Made by a program: the position numbers and the translations under genes
Shown: one piece after another, positions 1 to 8,542 of the stretch
Layout of the letters: the number at the start of each line of letters is the position of its first letter
How positions within the stretch are numbered: the stretch's first letter is position 1
The notes under the pieces: generated by a model
The model's input: only the letters and a program-made list of their open reading frames with translations
Told to the model about the DNA's origin: nothing
Database searches by the model: none
Virus record (IMG/VR): IMGVR_UViG_3300043773_001988
Location: 1 to 38,505 of that record
Length of the DNA: 38,505 nt
Direction: 5' to 3' (one strand)
DNA from: a virus

Positions 1-140
1 CTCTCGAAGACACGCCGGTCGGCGTACCTAATTTGCTGGCAGCCGTCGAAAGCCGCAAAACCGGCGATTTGGAGGTTTTGGCTCGACCCTGCGCTGGACT
101 GGTTTGCGTCGTGCTAGGCGGCAGACCTACACTAACGGGC
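1..140. other. Left-edge leader with no firm gene
   Basis: I see no gene I can support here. Frame 1 is open from the edge to a stop at 115-117 and could be the tail of an upstream gene, but its translation shows no recognisable motif. Frame 3 is open into the small terminase, so a longer N-terminus for that protein is formally possible. A 7-bp inverted repeat, CAAAACC at 56-62 and GGTTTTG at 74-80, lies here with no T-tract after it, so it is a poor terminator candidate. Confidence 0.3.
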
Positions 141-623
141 ATGGCACGAGGCCCGGCACCAACTCCGAAGCACATCTTGGCCCTCCGTGGGTCCGAGGAG
201 GCGAACTATCGCGAGGAACTCGGCACGCCTCTCCGCGAAATGCCGCAGCCTCCCGACTACATCAAGCCGCTCGCCCAGCAGATGTTCCGGCAGGTCTGCG
301 AATACACGCAGAACATGGGGACTTTGGCCGAGAGCGATGTCGAGGTGATCGCCCGCTACGCGGCAGTCTGGGAGCGGTGGCGGACTGCCGAGGAACAACT
401 CAAGGGCATGGACAGCGGTTACGTGGAGGTGCTCGCCCCCGACGGCAGCCTCCGCTTCAGCAGGCCCAACAAGTGGATGACGCAAGCCAACGTCAGCCAC
501 GAGCAACTGCGTCAGTTGGAAACCGTCCTTGGCCTCACGCCGGCAGACCGCACCCGGCTTGGCTACCACGCCGAGAAAGTCGTCCTCGACCCGATGGACG
601 AACTGCTCAAAAAGCGTGGTTAG
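141..623 (+). CDS. terS: Terminase small subunit (P27-like)
   Basis: Predicted DNA-recognition subunit of the packaging motor, 160 residues. The N-terminus (MARGPAPTPKHILALRGS) matches the pattern of P27-family small terminases, which begin with a basic G-R-P/P-P-T segment and then K-x-L-x-L-R-G. A helical body follows with R-x-A-x-x-W-x-R-W and, near the end, a T-P-A-D-R-T-R-L segment, also usual for the family. It lies 21 bases before the large terminase, the expected order. I chose ATG 141 because it gives the family-typical start; the frame stays open upstream to the edge and no strong Shine-Dalgarno precedes 141, so the start is less certain than the identity. Confidence 0.85.
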   Translation: MARGPAPTPKHILALRGSEEANYREELGTPLREMPQPPDYIKPLAQQMFRQVCEYTQNMGTLAESDVEVIARYAAVWERWRTAEEQLKGMDSGYVEVLAPDGSLRFSRPNKWMTQANVSHEQLRQLETVLGLTPADRTRLGYHAEKVVLDPMDELLKKRG

Positions 624-644
624 TTCGCGATTCGCGAACAACAC

Positions 645-3320
645 ATGGCAGTCGACATCTGCGACTTCATCGGCCTTCTTAGGCACTCCCGCGGCGACTT
701 CGCTGGGCAGCCGTTCGTCCTAGAGCAGTGGCAGAAGGACTACCTGAAGACGCTTTTTGACACGAAGCGGTCTGACGGACTGCGGCAGTATCGGACCAGT
801 TTGCTGGCTTTGCCGCGGAAAAACGGGAAGGCGCTGGCGCTGGACACGCCCGTGCTGACGACAGCCGGCTGGAAGACGATGGGGACGATCGAGGTCGGAG
901 ACCACGTCTTTCACCCGCTAGGCCACACAACAAGAGTAGTGGCGGCAACCGAGGTGATGCTGGACAGGCCGTGCTACCGCGTGGAGTTCACGCCCGGCGA
1001 GGCTATCGTGGCTGACGCCGATCACCTATGGCTTACAAACGCGAGAATCGACCGTCCCGGCCTCGGCACAAGCCAGAACCTGAAGGGCACAAACGTACCC
1101 GGCAATCGCATTCGGACGACAAAGGAGATCGCGGATACCTGCTTCGCCGGCCCGCGAAATGACCGCAATCACGGCGTGACGGTGGCGGAGCCTCTGCAAT
1201 ACCCGGAAGCAGACCTTCCAGTCGACCCATACGTTCTCGGCGTGTGGCTCGGTGACGGAGATTCAAGGTCGGCAAGGGTGACCGTCGGCCTTAAAGACTC
1301 CGCGGTCATCGACAACCTAGTCAGCGCCGGGGCGCCGGTGTCTGTTTCAAAGGACAGAGCCGTCTATTCAGTGCGCCTTGGCGGAAGAGGAAACAGGCCG
1401 CAAACCTGTGGAAGAGGACACCAGCGTCAGGCAGGCCGGCGTTGCGTCGAGTGTGATCGCCTGACGCAAAGGTGTCGCTACAGCGGCGCCACGCCACCGC
1501 CTCGTCAGCCGACGACGATCAGTGCCCGGCTTCGACTGATGGGTCTTTTCGGGAACAAGCACATTCCTCCGACCTACCTGCAGGCAAGCAGCGGCCAGCG
1601 ACTTGCGCTGCTACAGGGCTTGATGGATAGCGATGGGACTTGCGCCGACGGAGGGCAGTGCGAGTTCGCGAACACGTCCAGAAGGCTCGCCGAGGACTTC
1701 GCCGAACTAGCCATATCGCTCGGGCTGAAAGTGTCGTTCAACGAAGGCGTCGCGAAGATTTACGGACGAGTGATCGGGCCAAAATACCGAGTTCAATTCA
1801 CTCCACTGCTCCCGACCGTGGTGTTTCGGCTCTCCAGAAAGCAGGCGAGAGTCAAGGCTCCGCCAAAAACGTCGCCGCGGTCTCGGACGCGACAGATTGC
1901 GTCGTGCGACCCAGTCGAGTCCGTGCCGGTTCGCTGCATTCAGGTCGAGTCGCCGGACGGGATGTTCCTCGTCGGCAGGTCGCTGATCCCGACGCATAAC
2001 TCCGCTCTCTCGGCCGCCGTTGGCCTGTATATGCTCTTCTGCGACGACATCGGCGCCGAAGTGATCGTGGCCGCCGGTGACCGATCGCAGGCTGCCCTCC
2101 TGCATACGGCTGCCAAGCAGTTCGTCGAATCCTGCCCGTCGCTCGCACGGCAGTGCAAGGTCTACAGGAATTCCATCGTCCTGCCAGATCGCAACGCCTC
2201 GATGTTCTGCATCTCGAGCGAGGCCGGCACGAAGCACGGATACAACCCGTCATGTGTGCTGGTCGATGAGTACCACGTATTCCCCGACAGGGAACTGGTC
2301 GACGTGCTCGAGACCGGCATGGGTGCCAGAAGCCAGCCGCTGACCATCTACATCACGACGGCCGGAAGTAACCGAAACGGGCCGTGCTACGCGGATTGGC
2401 AGCGTGCCGAAAAGATTCGCGACGGCATCCTGAAAGACCACACATTCCTGCCGTGCATCTACGCGGCCTCGGCAGACGACGATCCGTTCCTTGAGGAGAC
2501 TTGGAGGAAGGCCAACCCGAACTACGGGATCACGCTCAAGCCGGACTACTTCCACCAGATGGCCGCGAGGGCGAAGCAGTCTGCCTCCGAGGAGGTCGTC
2601 TTCAAGACGCTCCATTTGAATACTTGGGTGTCTTCTGCCTCCAAGTGGATTCGCCACGGTGCGTGGGAGGCGAACTCCGGCCCACTGCGGCCGACGGAGT
2701 CCAGACCGGCCTACTGCGGCGTCGACCTTGCCAGCACGACCGACACGACAGCGTTCGTGGCGGTGTGGCCTGACGACGACGGCACGTTCGACGTACACGC
2801 TCACATCTTCGTGCCGGAGGAGCGAGCCGAGGAGGCGTCGAAGCGCGACCGCGTCCCGTACCTCCAATGGGCGCAGCAGGGTTTTGTTACACTAACAGAG
2901 GGCGATGTCTGCGATTACGACGCAGTCCGCGACTACATTCTCTCGTTTTGCGAGAAGAATGAGGTTCGGGCTGTAGCCATCGACAGGTACAACGCCACGC
3001 ACTTGACGACGCAACTGGTCGCCGAAGGCATCGAGGTTCGGCCTTTTGGGCAGGGCTTTGTGTCGATGAGCGCGCCCAGCAAACTGCTCGAAACCCTCAT
3101 AATCTCCAAGAAATTGCGGCACGCCGGAAACCCGGTTTTGTCTTGGCAGGTGAGCAACGTGCAGATCAAGACGGACGACGCCGGGAACATCAAGCCGTCG
3201 AAGAAGAACGCCAGTTCGACCGCCCGCATCGACGCCGCCGTGGCACTCATCATGGCGCTGGGAATCTCGTCCGGCGAGGCCCGCGGCCCCGAAGAAGAAC
3301 CCGAACTGATGGTGTTCTGA
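645..3320 (+). CDS. terL: Terminase large subunit, intein-containing
   Basis: ATPase and nuclease that cuts and packages phage DNA. The precursor is 891 residues; removing the intein (63-452) leaves 501, normal for a Terminase_1 large subunit. The Walker A motif is split: LPRKNGK ends at residue 62 and the Ser that completes GKS is residue 453. Walker B is VLVDEYH with D541 and E542. The RNase H-like nuclease is seen as GVDLASTTDT, then AIDRYN, then TARIDAAVAL near the C-terminus, giving the expected acidic residues. The gene sits between terS and portal, with the portal ATG one base after its stop. Function must depend on splicing, since the intein separates the P-loop Lys from its Ser. Confidence 0.95.
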   Translation: MAVDICDFIGLLRHSRGDFAGQPFVLEQWQKDYLKTLFDTKRSDGLRQYRTSLLALPRKNGKALALDTPVLTTAGWKTMGTIEVGDHVFHPLGHTTRVVAATEVMLDRPCYRVEFTPGEAIVADADHLWLTNARIDRPGLGTSQNLKGTNVPGNRIRTTKEIADTCFAGPRNDRNHGVTVAEPLQYPEADLPVDPYVLGVWLGDGDSRSARVTVGLKDSAVIDNLVSAGAPVSVSKDRAVYSVRLGGRGNRPQTCGRGHQRQAGRRCVECDRLTQRCRYSGATPPPRQPTTISARLRLMGLFGNKHIPPTYLQASSGQRLALLQGLMDSDGTCADGGQCEFANTSRRLAEDFAELAISLGLKVSFNEGVAKIYGRVIGPKYRVQFTPLLPTVVFRLSRKQARVKAPPKTSPRSRTRQIASCDPVESVPVRCIQVESPDGMFLVGRSLIPTHNSALSAAVGLYMLFCDDIGAEVIVAAGDRSQAALLHTAAKQFVESCPSLARQCKVYRNSIVLPDRNASMFCISSEAGTKHGYNPSCVLVDEYHVFPDRELVDVLETGMGARSQPLTIYITTAGSNRNGPCYADWQRAEKIRDGILKDHTFLPCIYAASADDDPFLEETWRKANPNYGITLKPDYFHQMAARAKQSASEEVVFKTLHLNTWVSSASKWIRHGAWEANSGPLRPTESRPAYCGVDLASTTDTTAFVAVWPDDDGTFDVHAHIFVPEERAEEASKRDRVPYLQWAQQGFVTLTEGDVCDYDAVRDYILSFCEKNEVRAVAIDRYNATHLTTQLVAEGIEVRPFGQGFVSMSAPSKLLETLIISKKLRHAGNPVLSWQVSNVQIKTDDAGNIKPSKKNASSTARIDAAVALIMALGISSGEARGPEEEPELMVF
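831..2000 (+). mobile_element. Class 3-type intein with LAGLIDADG endonuclease
   Basis: 390-residue in-frame insertion (precursor residues 63-452). It begins with Ala rather than Cys or Ser and ends in T-H-N followed by Ser+1. It carries the triplet that defines class 3 inteins: Trp at block B position 12 (H127-L-W129-L-T131), Cys at block F position 4 (V-R-C431-I-Q-V, where other inteins usually have Asp) and Thr at block G position 5 (P-T450-H-N452). Two LAGLIDADG-like helices are visible, VLGVWLGDGDS near residue 200 and LLQGLMDSDGT near 325, with acidic residues kept. A C-x3-H-x7-C-x2-C cluster (C255, H259, C267, C270) between them may bind zinc and DNA. The insertion point is between K and S of Walker A. 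Confidence 0.92.
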
Positions 3321-3321
3321 C

Positions 3322-4974
3322 ATGGACGAAGCGCCGTACACGGGCCTCTTGTCGCTGCGGTCGCAGAGCCTGTCACGGGTCTTCGAGGAGATCGCGGAGT
3401 CGCGGAAGACGGCCGCAGGCGTCCACGTCTCGCCGGAGACGGCGCTTGAATGCACGGCCGTGCTGGCCTGCGTCCGGCTCCTGTCGGAGTCGATCGCGGC
3501 GATGCCGACGAACCTGTACCGCCGGCTCCCGGGCGGCGGCAAGGAGATCGCCGACGACCAGCCGCTGCACGAGATTCTGGCCTACCAGCCCAACTCGTGG
3601 ATGACGAGTTTCGAGTTCAAGGAACTCATGCAGTCGTGGCTTCTCTTGTGGGGGAACGCCTACGCCCACATCAAGGGCAGCATCCGCCGCGGCGCCGTGG
3701 ACGAATTGATCCCGCTCCACCCGTCGCGGATGGAGGTCAAGCGGCTCGAGAACGGCAAACTGCGGTACTACTACCGCGAGCCGGCGACCGTGACCGACCC
3801 GAACCCGCAGCCGACGGAGTACCGGCAGGACGAGATTTTTCACCTGCGGTGGATGTCATCGGACGGCGTGCGCGGGTACGTGCCAACGGCCCTGTCGAAG
3901 GACGCGATCGCCCTCGCCCGGGCGACGGAACTGCACTCAAGCGCGTTCTTCGGGAACGGCGCGTCGATCGGCACCTATATCGAGGTCGATCAAGCCCACA
4001 AGCCGGAGTCGCTCCAGCGGTTCCGCCAGCAATGGGACGAGGCTCATCGCGGGCCGGAAAAGGCGTTCAAAACCGTAGTGATGCCGTTCGGCTTCAAGAA
4101 GAAGAGCGAGCCGGTCAACAACGCGGACAACGAGTTGGTATCCACGCGGCGATTCCAGTTGGAGGAGGTCTGCCGGGCCTACCGGGTGCCGCCACATCTG
4201 GTCGGCGACTTGTCGAACGTCCGCTACAGCACGGTGGAGCAGGCGGCGATCGACTACAAGACGTTCAGCATCATGCCGTGGTGCCGGCGGTGGGAATTGG
4301 CGTGCCGCCGCGACCTCGTGGTGGACGACAAGACGTACTTCGTCGGGTTCGATATGAACTCGCTCATGGCCGGCGACTACGCGGCCCGCTCGACGTACCT
4401 CCGCGAGGCGTTCAACACGGGCGCCCTCGATGTCGACGAATACCGGGCGGAGATCGGCTACAACCCGCTCCCCGGCGACCTCGGCAAGAAGCGGTTCGTG
4501 CAGGTCAATATGCAACTTCTGGACGCTTTTACCCTTGAAACACCGAACGGCCAGCCGCCCCAAGCCGCCCCGACCAGCCTCCCGGCCGAGGAGCAGCCTC
4601 CAGAGCAGCAAGACGGCGACCAACCGCCAGCGGAAGCCGAAGCCGATCGATCCATCGACGCATCCGAAGCACTTTTCCGCACGACTCTCCGACGCATCGC
4701 AGCCGTCGAAGCCGACGGAATCCTCGCCCGCCGGTCGAAAGCGGAGAAAATCACGCAATGGTTCGGCCAAGTCGAGGAGAAACTGCGTGAAGAGTTACTC
4801 GACGCAGCAAATGCTACTGGCAGAGACATTGATTCGTTCGTGGTATCGTGGCTAGAGCGCTCGAAAGACCTGCTTTTGGACTGCCATCGCAGCGGAAAAC
4901 CCTACGAAACGGTCACTGATCGCTGGTTCGAGGCTCATTTCGAGGAGGAGAACGATGTCCGCGAACGAAATTGA
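3322..4974 (+). CDS. Portal protein (HK97 family)
   Basis: Dodecameric vertex channel for DNA entry and exit, 550 residues. The first 400 residues fit the HK97-type portal family: an ALECTAVLACVRLLSESIA helix, then PLHEILAYQPN, an F-x-E-L-M-x-S-W-L-L-x-G-N-A-Y segment, a VRGYVPTALSKDAIALA region, and RVPPHLVGDLSNVRYSTVEQ, which is highly typical. The C-terminal part is Pro/Gln-rich (about 410-440), then a helical domain with charged residues that may project into the capsid. The start is one base after the terL stop; the end overlaps the protease start by 20 bases, so translation is likely coupled. Confidence 0.95.
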   Translation: MDEAPYTGLLSLRSQSLSRVFEEIAESRKTAAGVHVSPETALECTAVLACVRLLSESIAAMPTNLYRRLPGGGKEIADDQPLHEILAYQPNSWMTSFEFKELMQSWLLLWGNAYAHIKGSIRRGAVDELIPLHPSRMEVKRLENGKLRYYYREPATVTDPNPQPTEYRQDEIFHLRWMSSDGVRGYVPTALSKDAIALARATELHSSAFFGNGASIGTYIEVDQAHKPESLQRFRQQWDEAHRGPEKAFKTVVMPFGFKKKSEPVNNADNELVSTRRFQLEEVCRAYRVPPHLVGDLSNVRYSTVEQAAIDYKTFSIMPWCRRWELACRRDLVVDDKTYFVGFDMNSLMAGDYAARSTYLREAFNTGALDVDEYRAEIGYNPLPGDLGKKRFVQVNMQLLDAFTLETPNGQPPQAAPTSLPAEEQPPEQQDGDQPPAEAEADRSIDASEALFRTTLRRIAAVEADGILARRSKAEKITQWFGQVEEKLREELLDAANATGRDIDSFVVSWLERSKDLLLDCHRSGKPYETVTDRWFEAHFEEENDVRERN

Positions 4975-7006
4975 GCGCCGGATCACCGCATCCGACACGG
5001 CAATTGAGTACCGCGAGGTCGACGGCGGCGAAAAGCGGCCCGTGATCGTCGGGTATGCGGCCGTATTCCAGTCGCCTTCGAGAGATTTGGGTGGTTTCAT
5101 CGAGACCATCCACCCGCGGGCGTTCGATGACGTCCTGAAGACGAATCCCGACGTCGTCGGCGTGTTCAACCACGACAAAAACATGCTTTTGGCGCGTTCG
5201 GCGAACGGTTCGCTCCGCCTGAAGGCCGATCCCTACGGCCTGCGCTACGAAATGATGCCTCCGAAGACGAAAACGGCCGACGAGGTCGTCGAATTGGTCT
5301 CCGGCGGGTACGTCACCGGGTCGAGTTTCGCGTTTGCGATCTCTCGGAGCGGCGGAGACTCGTGGAGCACGGACGAACGGGGCATCCGCAGGCGAGAAAT
5401 CCGCTCAATCAGCCTCCTCGACGACGTCGGACCCGTGGTTCGTCCTGCCTACGAGGCATCCAGCGTGGTCGTGAGCCGTCGGGCGATCGAAATGGCCCTC
5501 GGCGACGCCTTCCGGCCGAATCAGACGATGGCGAACGCGGCTCGGAAGGGTCTGCGGGCCGCCAAGTCGCGTGGAGACTTCGACGAGCGGCTCGTCGCGG
5601 TCGCCGAACGCATCGCGGAGCGCGAGGTTCTCTCCGTCGAGGAGGTCGAGTTCCTCGCCGGCACGCATCAGCGGTGCCACGAGGTCCGCTCCGTCGGCTG
5701 GTCCGGCTCGCCGGCGTGGGTCGAGTGGATGCTGGCCGGCGGCGACGGCGGCGAGAAGTGGGTGCAGCGTCGCTCTCTCGCCGAGCGAGAGAGCGAAGTT
5801 CGGACGCCGCAGGCTATCCCTGACTCGGCACCAGAACCACGAGCCGCCCCGAACGAACTCACCGAAGGCGACTTCGTCGCGTGGGACGGCGGCATCGGCC
5901 GCGTCGAGCACATCATGCGAGAAGGCTCGATCCAAGGCATGACGGCGACGCCGGAGGCGCCGCTGGCCGTGGTGACGCCGTTCGACGATGGCGAGCCGGA
6001 AGGCTACATGGTCGCCGTGATGGTCTCGGAACTCACGAAGACCGACCAGCCGGAGCCGGAGGAGGACGACGAGGACGAAGAAGAGGACCGTGCCGCCGGC
6101 GACAAGTCCCAGTCGACGCCCGCCCCAGCGAAGGACCGGATCACGGGCAGCGACGCGAACAAGGAGGGATCGGCCAAGAACGCGAGCGGCCGGATCGCCG
6201 TGTCGCAGTCTGTTCGCGCCGGCCTACAGAACAAGGTCCGCGGCCACAACGAGGCCATGCGTGAGGACGAGAAGCCGTCGTGGTCTCGGACGACGCTCGG
6301 GCAGTTGCTCGCGGTCTACAGGCGTGGCGCCGGGGCGTACTCGACCAGCCACCGGCCGGGCGTGAGCCGTGGAGCGTGGGCGATGGCCCGCGTGAACGCC
6401 TACCTGTACCTCCTGCGAAACGGCAGGCCGCAGGACGCGAAGTACGTCACCGACAACGACCTCCTTCCGGCCGACCACCCGAAGTCGTCGAAGGAGCGGA
6501 GCGTCGAGGCGGACGTCGAAGAGCGCGAGGTCGACCTGAAGCCGACGACCGGCATGGCCGCCGCGGCCAGACGCGGACTCCGCCTCCACGAGGAGGGGAA
6601 GAGCGGCGACGGCCTCAAGCCGGAGACGGTCGCGAGGGCGAACAAGATCGCACGACGCGAGGAACTCACGCCGGACCACGTCCGCGAGATGAATGCGTGG
6701 TTCGCACGCCACGAATCGGCGAGCAAGTCACCCGGCTGGGACACGCCGGGTGCTGAAAAGCCGGGTTTTGTGGCGTGGTTATTGTGGTCGGGAGACGCCG
6801 GGCAAGTGTGGTCAGCACGAAAGGTGGCGCAGATGGAACGCGAAGCAGCGAGGTCGGAGCCTGCGGTCGCCGAGGTCGAGCAGCAGGTCGAGCAGGTGCA
6901 GCAGCCGGAGCCTGTCGTGGACGTCGATGCGACTGACGCAGCGGCCAAGTTGGCCGCGCTTCAGGAGGCTCTGCTCTGGACTAAGTTGCACGACACCGAC
7001 GGTTGA
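4955..7006 (+). CDS. Prohead protease with long C-terminal fusion
   Basis: Capsid maturation protease, 683 residues where the usual HK97-type enzyme has about 200. Residues 1-180 are the protease: GYAAVFQS, the catalytic His in FNHDKNMLLA (H73) and the probable catalytic Ser in TGSSFAF (S124), ending SISLLDDVGPVVRPAY. After this come a segment beginning ANAARKGLRAAKSRG (about 192-270), a WDGGIGRVEHI domain, an acidic linker rich in D/E near 370, a domain with AVYRRGAGAYSTSHRPG and RVNAYLYLLRNG, and a second copy-like segment, AAAARRGLRLHEEGKSG (534-628). The fusion may combine protease with scaffold or delivery functions. A strong GAGGAG precedes ATG 4955. Confidence 0.9.
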   Translation: MSANEIERRITASDTAIEYREVDGGEKRPVIVGYAAVFQSPSRDLGGFIETIHPRAFDDVLKTNPDVVGVFNHDKNMLLARSANGSLRLKADPYGLRYEMMPPKTKTADEVVELVSGGYVTGSSFAFAISRSGGDSWSTDERGIRRREIRSISLLDDVGPVVRPAYEASSVVVSRRAIEMALGDAFRPNQTMANAARKGLRAAKSRGDFDERLVAVAERIAEREVLSVEEVEFLAGTHQRCHEVRSVGWSGSPAWVEWMLAGGDGGEKWVQRRSLAERESEVRTPQAIPDSAPEPRAAPNELTEGDFVAWDGGIGRVEHIMREGSIQGMTATPEAPLAVVTPFDDGEPEGYMVAVMVSELTKTDQPEPEEDDEDEEEDRAAGDKSQSTPAPAKDRITGSDANKEGSAKNASGRIAVSQSVRAGLQNKVRGHNEAMREDEKPSWSRTTLGQLLAVYRRGAGAYSTSHRPGVSRGAWAMARVNAYLYLLRNGRPQDAKYVTDNDLLPADHPKSSKERSVEADVEEREVDLKPTTGMAAAARRGLRLHEEGKSGDGLKPETVARANKIARREELTPDHVREMNAWFARHESASKSPGWDTPGAEKPGFVAWLLWSGDAGQVWSARKVAQMEREAARSEPAVAEVEQQVEQVQQPEPVVDVDATDAAAKLAALQEALLWTKLHDTDG

Positions 7007-7013
7007 TGCTAAT
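6986..7013 (+). promoter_or_regulatory. Possible promoter upstream of capsid gene
   Basis: TTGCAC (6986-6991) and GCTAAT (7008-7013) are separated by 16 bases and sit at the end of the protease gene, ahead of the only sizeable gap in the head module. The match is partial (4 of 6 in the -10 box), and the host sigma factor preferences are unknown. A dedicated promoter for the major capsid gene would make sense, but this is a weak call. Confidence 0.25.
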
Positions 7014-7030
7014 CTACAAGTAGATACAAG

Positions 7031-7052
7031 CATCGCGATGGATGTCGCGATG
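7031..7052 (+). repeat. Perfect inverted repeat in capsid leader
   Basis: CATCGCGA (7031-7038) and TCGCGATG (7045-7052) form a perfect 8-bp stem with a 6-base loop. No T-tract follows, so it is not a standard terminator. It lies in the 152-base gap before the major capsid gene (7007-7158), where it could be an operator, an RNase processing site or a stabilising 5' hairpin. A second, smaller GC stem (GCGGG 7095-7099 with CCCGC 7104-7108) follows in the same gap. Confidence 0.6.
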
Positions 7053-7158
7053 GTCAGTGCGAGCGACGTGAGGATTCACGCCTGCGGCGCGCTAGCGGGA
7101 ACACCCGCCGGCCGTCGCATCGTCGCGTATGGCCGGCTCAACAAGGAGCAGGCCAATC

Positions 7159-8523
7159 ATGGCGTCGAATCTCAAGAAGTTGCAGGACCGGGCCGCCGCG
7201 GTCGCCGCTCGCATGGCCGAACTCGGCAAGATCGAGGATCGCTCGGCCGAGGACAATCAGGAGTTCGTCGCGCTTGGCGCTCAGGCCAGCGAACTGACCG
7301 CCCAGATCGGCTTCGAGCGTCGGCTCGCCGAGAAGGAGAAGGAACTCCGCGAGGTCATCGAGAAGGCGGCCCCCGCCCCCGTCGTGACGCCCGTCGAGAC
7401 CGAGGCTCGCGCCGAGGAGCAGAAGAAGGTCGAGATTCGGGCCAGCCTCCCGCATCACACCTCCCTGCGTGCCTTCGGTGACGGCCCCGACGCCGTCGAG
7501 AGCGCCTACCGCTGCGGCCGGTGGCTGCGGGCGCACATCTTCAAGAACTCCGAAGACCTTCGGTGGTGCAAGGATCACGGCGTCGAGAGCCGTGCGATGG
7601 GCGAAAACAGCAACGCCTCCGGCGGAGCGCTCGTCCCCGACGAGTTCGCCAATCGCGTGATCCGGCTGGTCGAGTCCTACGGGACGCTCCCGCCGGCGTG
7701 CGAGAACATCTCGATGACCCGCGACACGCTCGTGATCCCCAAGCGGCTCACCGGCACGACCGCCTACTTCGTCGGCGAAGGCTCGGCCGTGACCGAGAGC
7801 GAGCCGACCTACGGCAACGTGTCGCTCGTGGCGAAGAAACTCGCCGTCGGCTGCCGGATGTCGACCGAACTGGTCGAGGACTCGCAGGGCGTGGTGGGAC
7901 TCGCTGATGCGGTCGCCACCGAGTTCGCCCAGAGCCTCGCCTACAAGATCGACCTTTGCGGCTGGCTCGGGGACGGGACGCTCGGAACCTACGGCGGCGT
8001 TCACGGCATCGTCGAGAAGATCAACGACGGCACGCACACCGCCTCGGTGGTGGGTGCCATCGCTGGCAACACCGGCTTCGAGACCCTCGACCTCGAGGAC
8101 TTCCTCGCCGCGATGGGCAAATTGCCGATCTACGCGAGGGCTGGCGCTCGTTGGTACGTGTCTCCGGCCGGCTACGCCGCGTCGATCGCCCGCCTGAAGT
8201 ACGCCGCTGGTGGCAACACCGTCGAGAACGTGCAGGCCGGAACGGTCGACACGTTCCTCGGCTACCCCGTCACGCTCGTGCATGTCATGAACAGCACGCT
8301 GGGTGCGGACGCGAACAAGGTCAAGGTGCTCTTCGGCAACATGAGCCTGTCGAGCATCTACGCCCGCCGGCGTGACTTCAGCGTCCGGCTCTACGATCAG
8401 GTCTACGCCACGACGGACCAACTCCTCCTGCAAGGGACGATGCGGTTCGACGTGAACCACCACTCCCTCGGATCGACCAGCGAGGTCGGCCCGGTGGTGG
8501 CCCTCAAGTCCGCGGCCTCGTGA
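7159..8523 (+). CDS. Major capsid protein (HK97 fold)
   Basis: Main shell protein, 454 residues. The first 105 residues are charged and helical (LKKLQDRAAAVAARMAELG), like the delta or scaffold segment that the prohead protease removes in HK97. The capsid domain begins near 153 with the typical SGGALVPDEFANRVI, followed by RDTLVIPKRL, ESEPTYGNVSLVAKKLAV, MSTELVEDS and a GDGT-x-x-x-GVHGI loop, and ends with LYARR-like SIYARRRDFSVRLYDQ. ATG 7159 is chosen over the upstream GTG/ATG codons because AAGGAG (7143-7148) lies 10 bases before it. It follows the protease, as expected. Confidence 0.95.
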   Translation: MASNLKKLQDRAAAVAARMAELGKIEDRSAEDNQEFVALGAQASELTAQIGFERRLAEKEKELREVIEKAAPAPVVTPVETEARAEEQKKVEIRASLPHHTSLRAFGDGPDAVESAYRCGRWLRAHIFKNSEDLRWCKDHGVESRAMGENSNASGGALVPDEFANRVIRLVESYGTLPPACENISMTRDTLVIPKRLTGTTAYFVGEGSAVTESEPTYGNVSLVAKKLAVGCRMSTELVEDSQGVVGLADAVATEFAQSLAYKIDLCGWLGDGTLGTYGGVHGIVEKINDGTHTASVVGAIAGNTGFETLDLEDFLAAMGKLPIYARAGARWYVSPAGYAASIARLKYAAGGNTVENVQAGTVDTFLGYPVTLVHVMNSTLGADANKVKVLFGNMSLSSIYARRRDFSVRLYDQVYATTDQLLLQGTMRFDVNHHSLGSTSEVGPVVALKSAAS

Positions 8524-8542
8524 TAACAGGAGCACGCCAGAG

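Noticed and set aside
56-80. Terminator before the small terminase
   Set aside because: The 7-bp stem is AT-weak and no T-tract follows.
128-136. TACACTAAC at 128 and 2888, and TACAAT at 12961 and 33171, as a shared phage promoter motif
   Set aside because: No matching -35 boxes at a constant distance and some lie inside genes; likely chance in few AT-rich spots.
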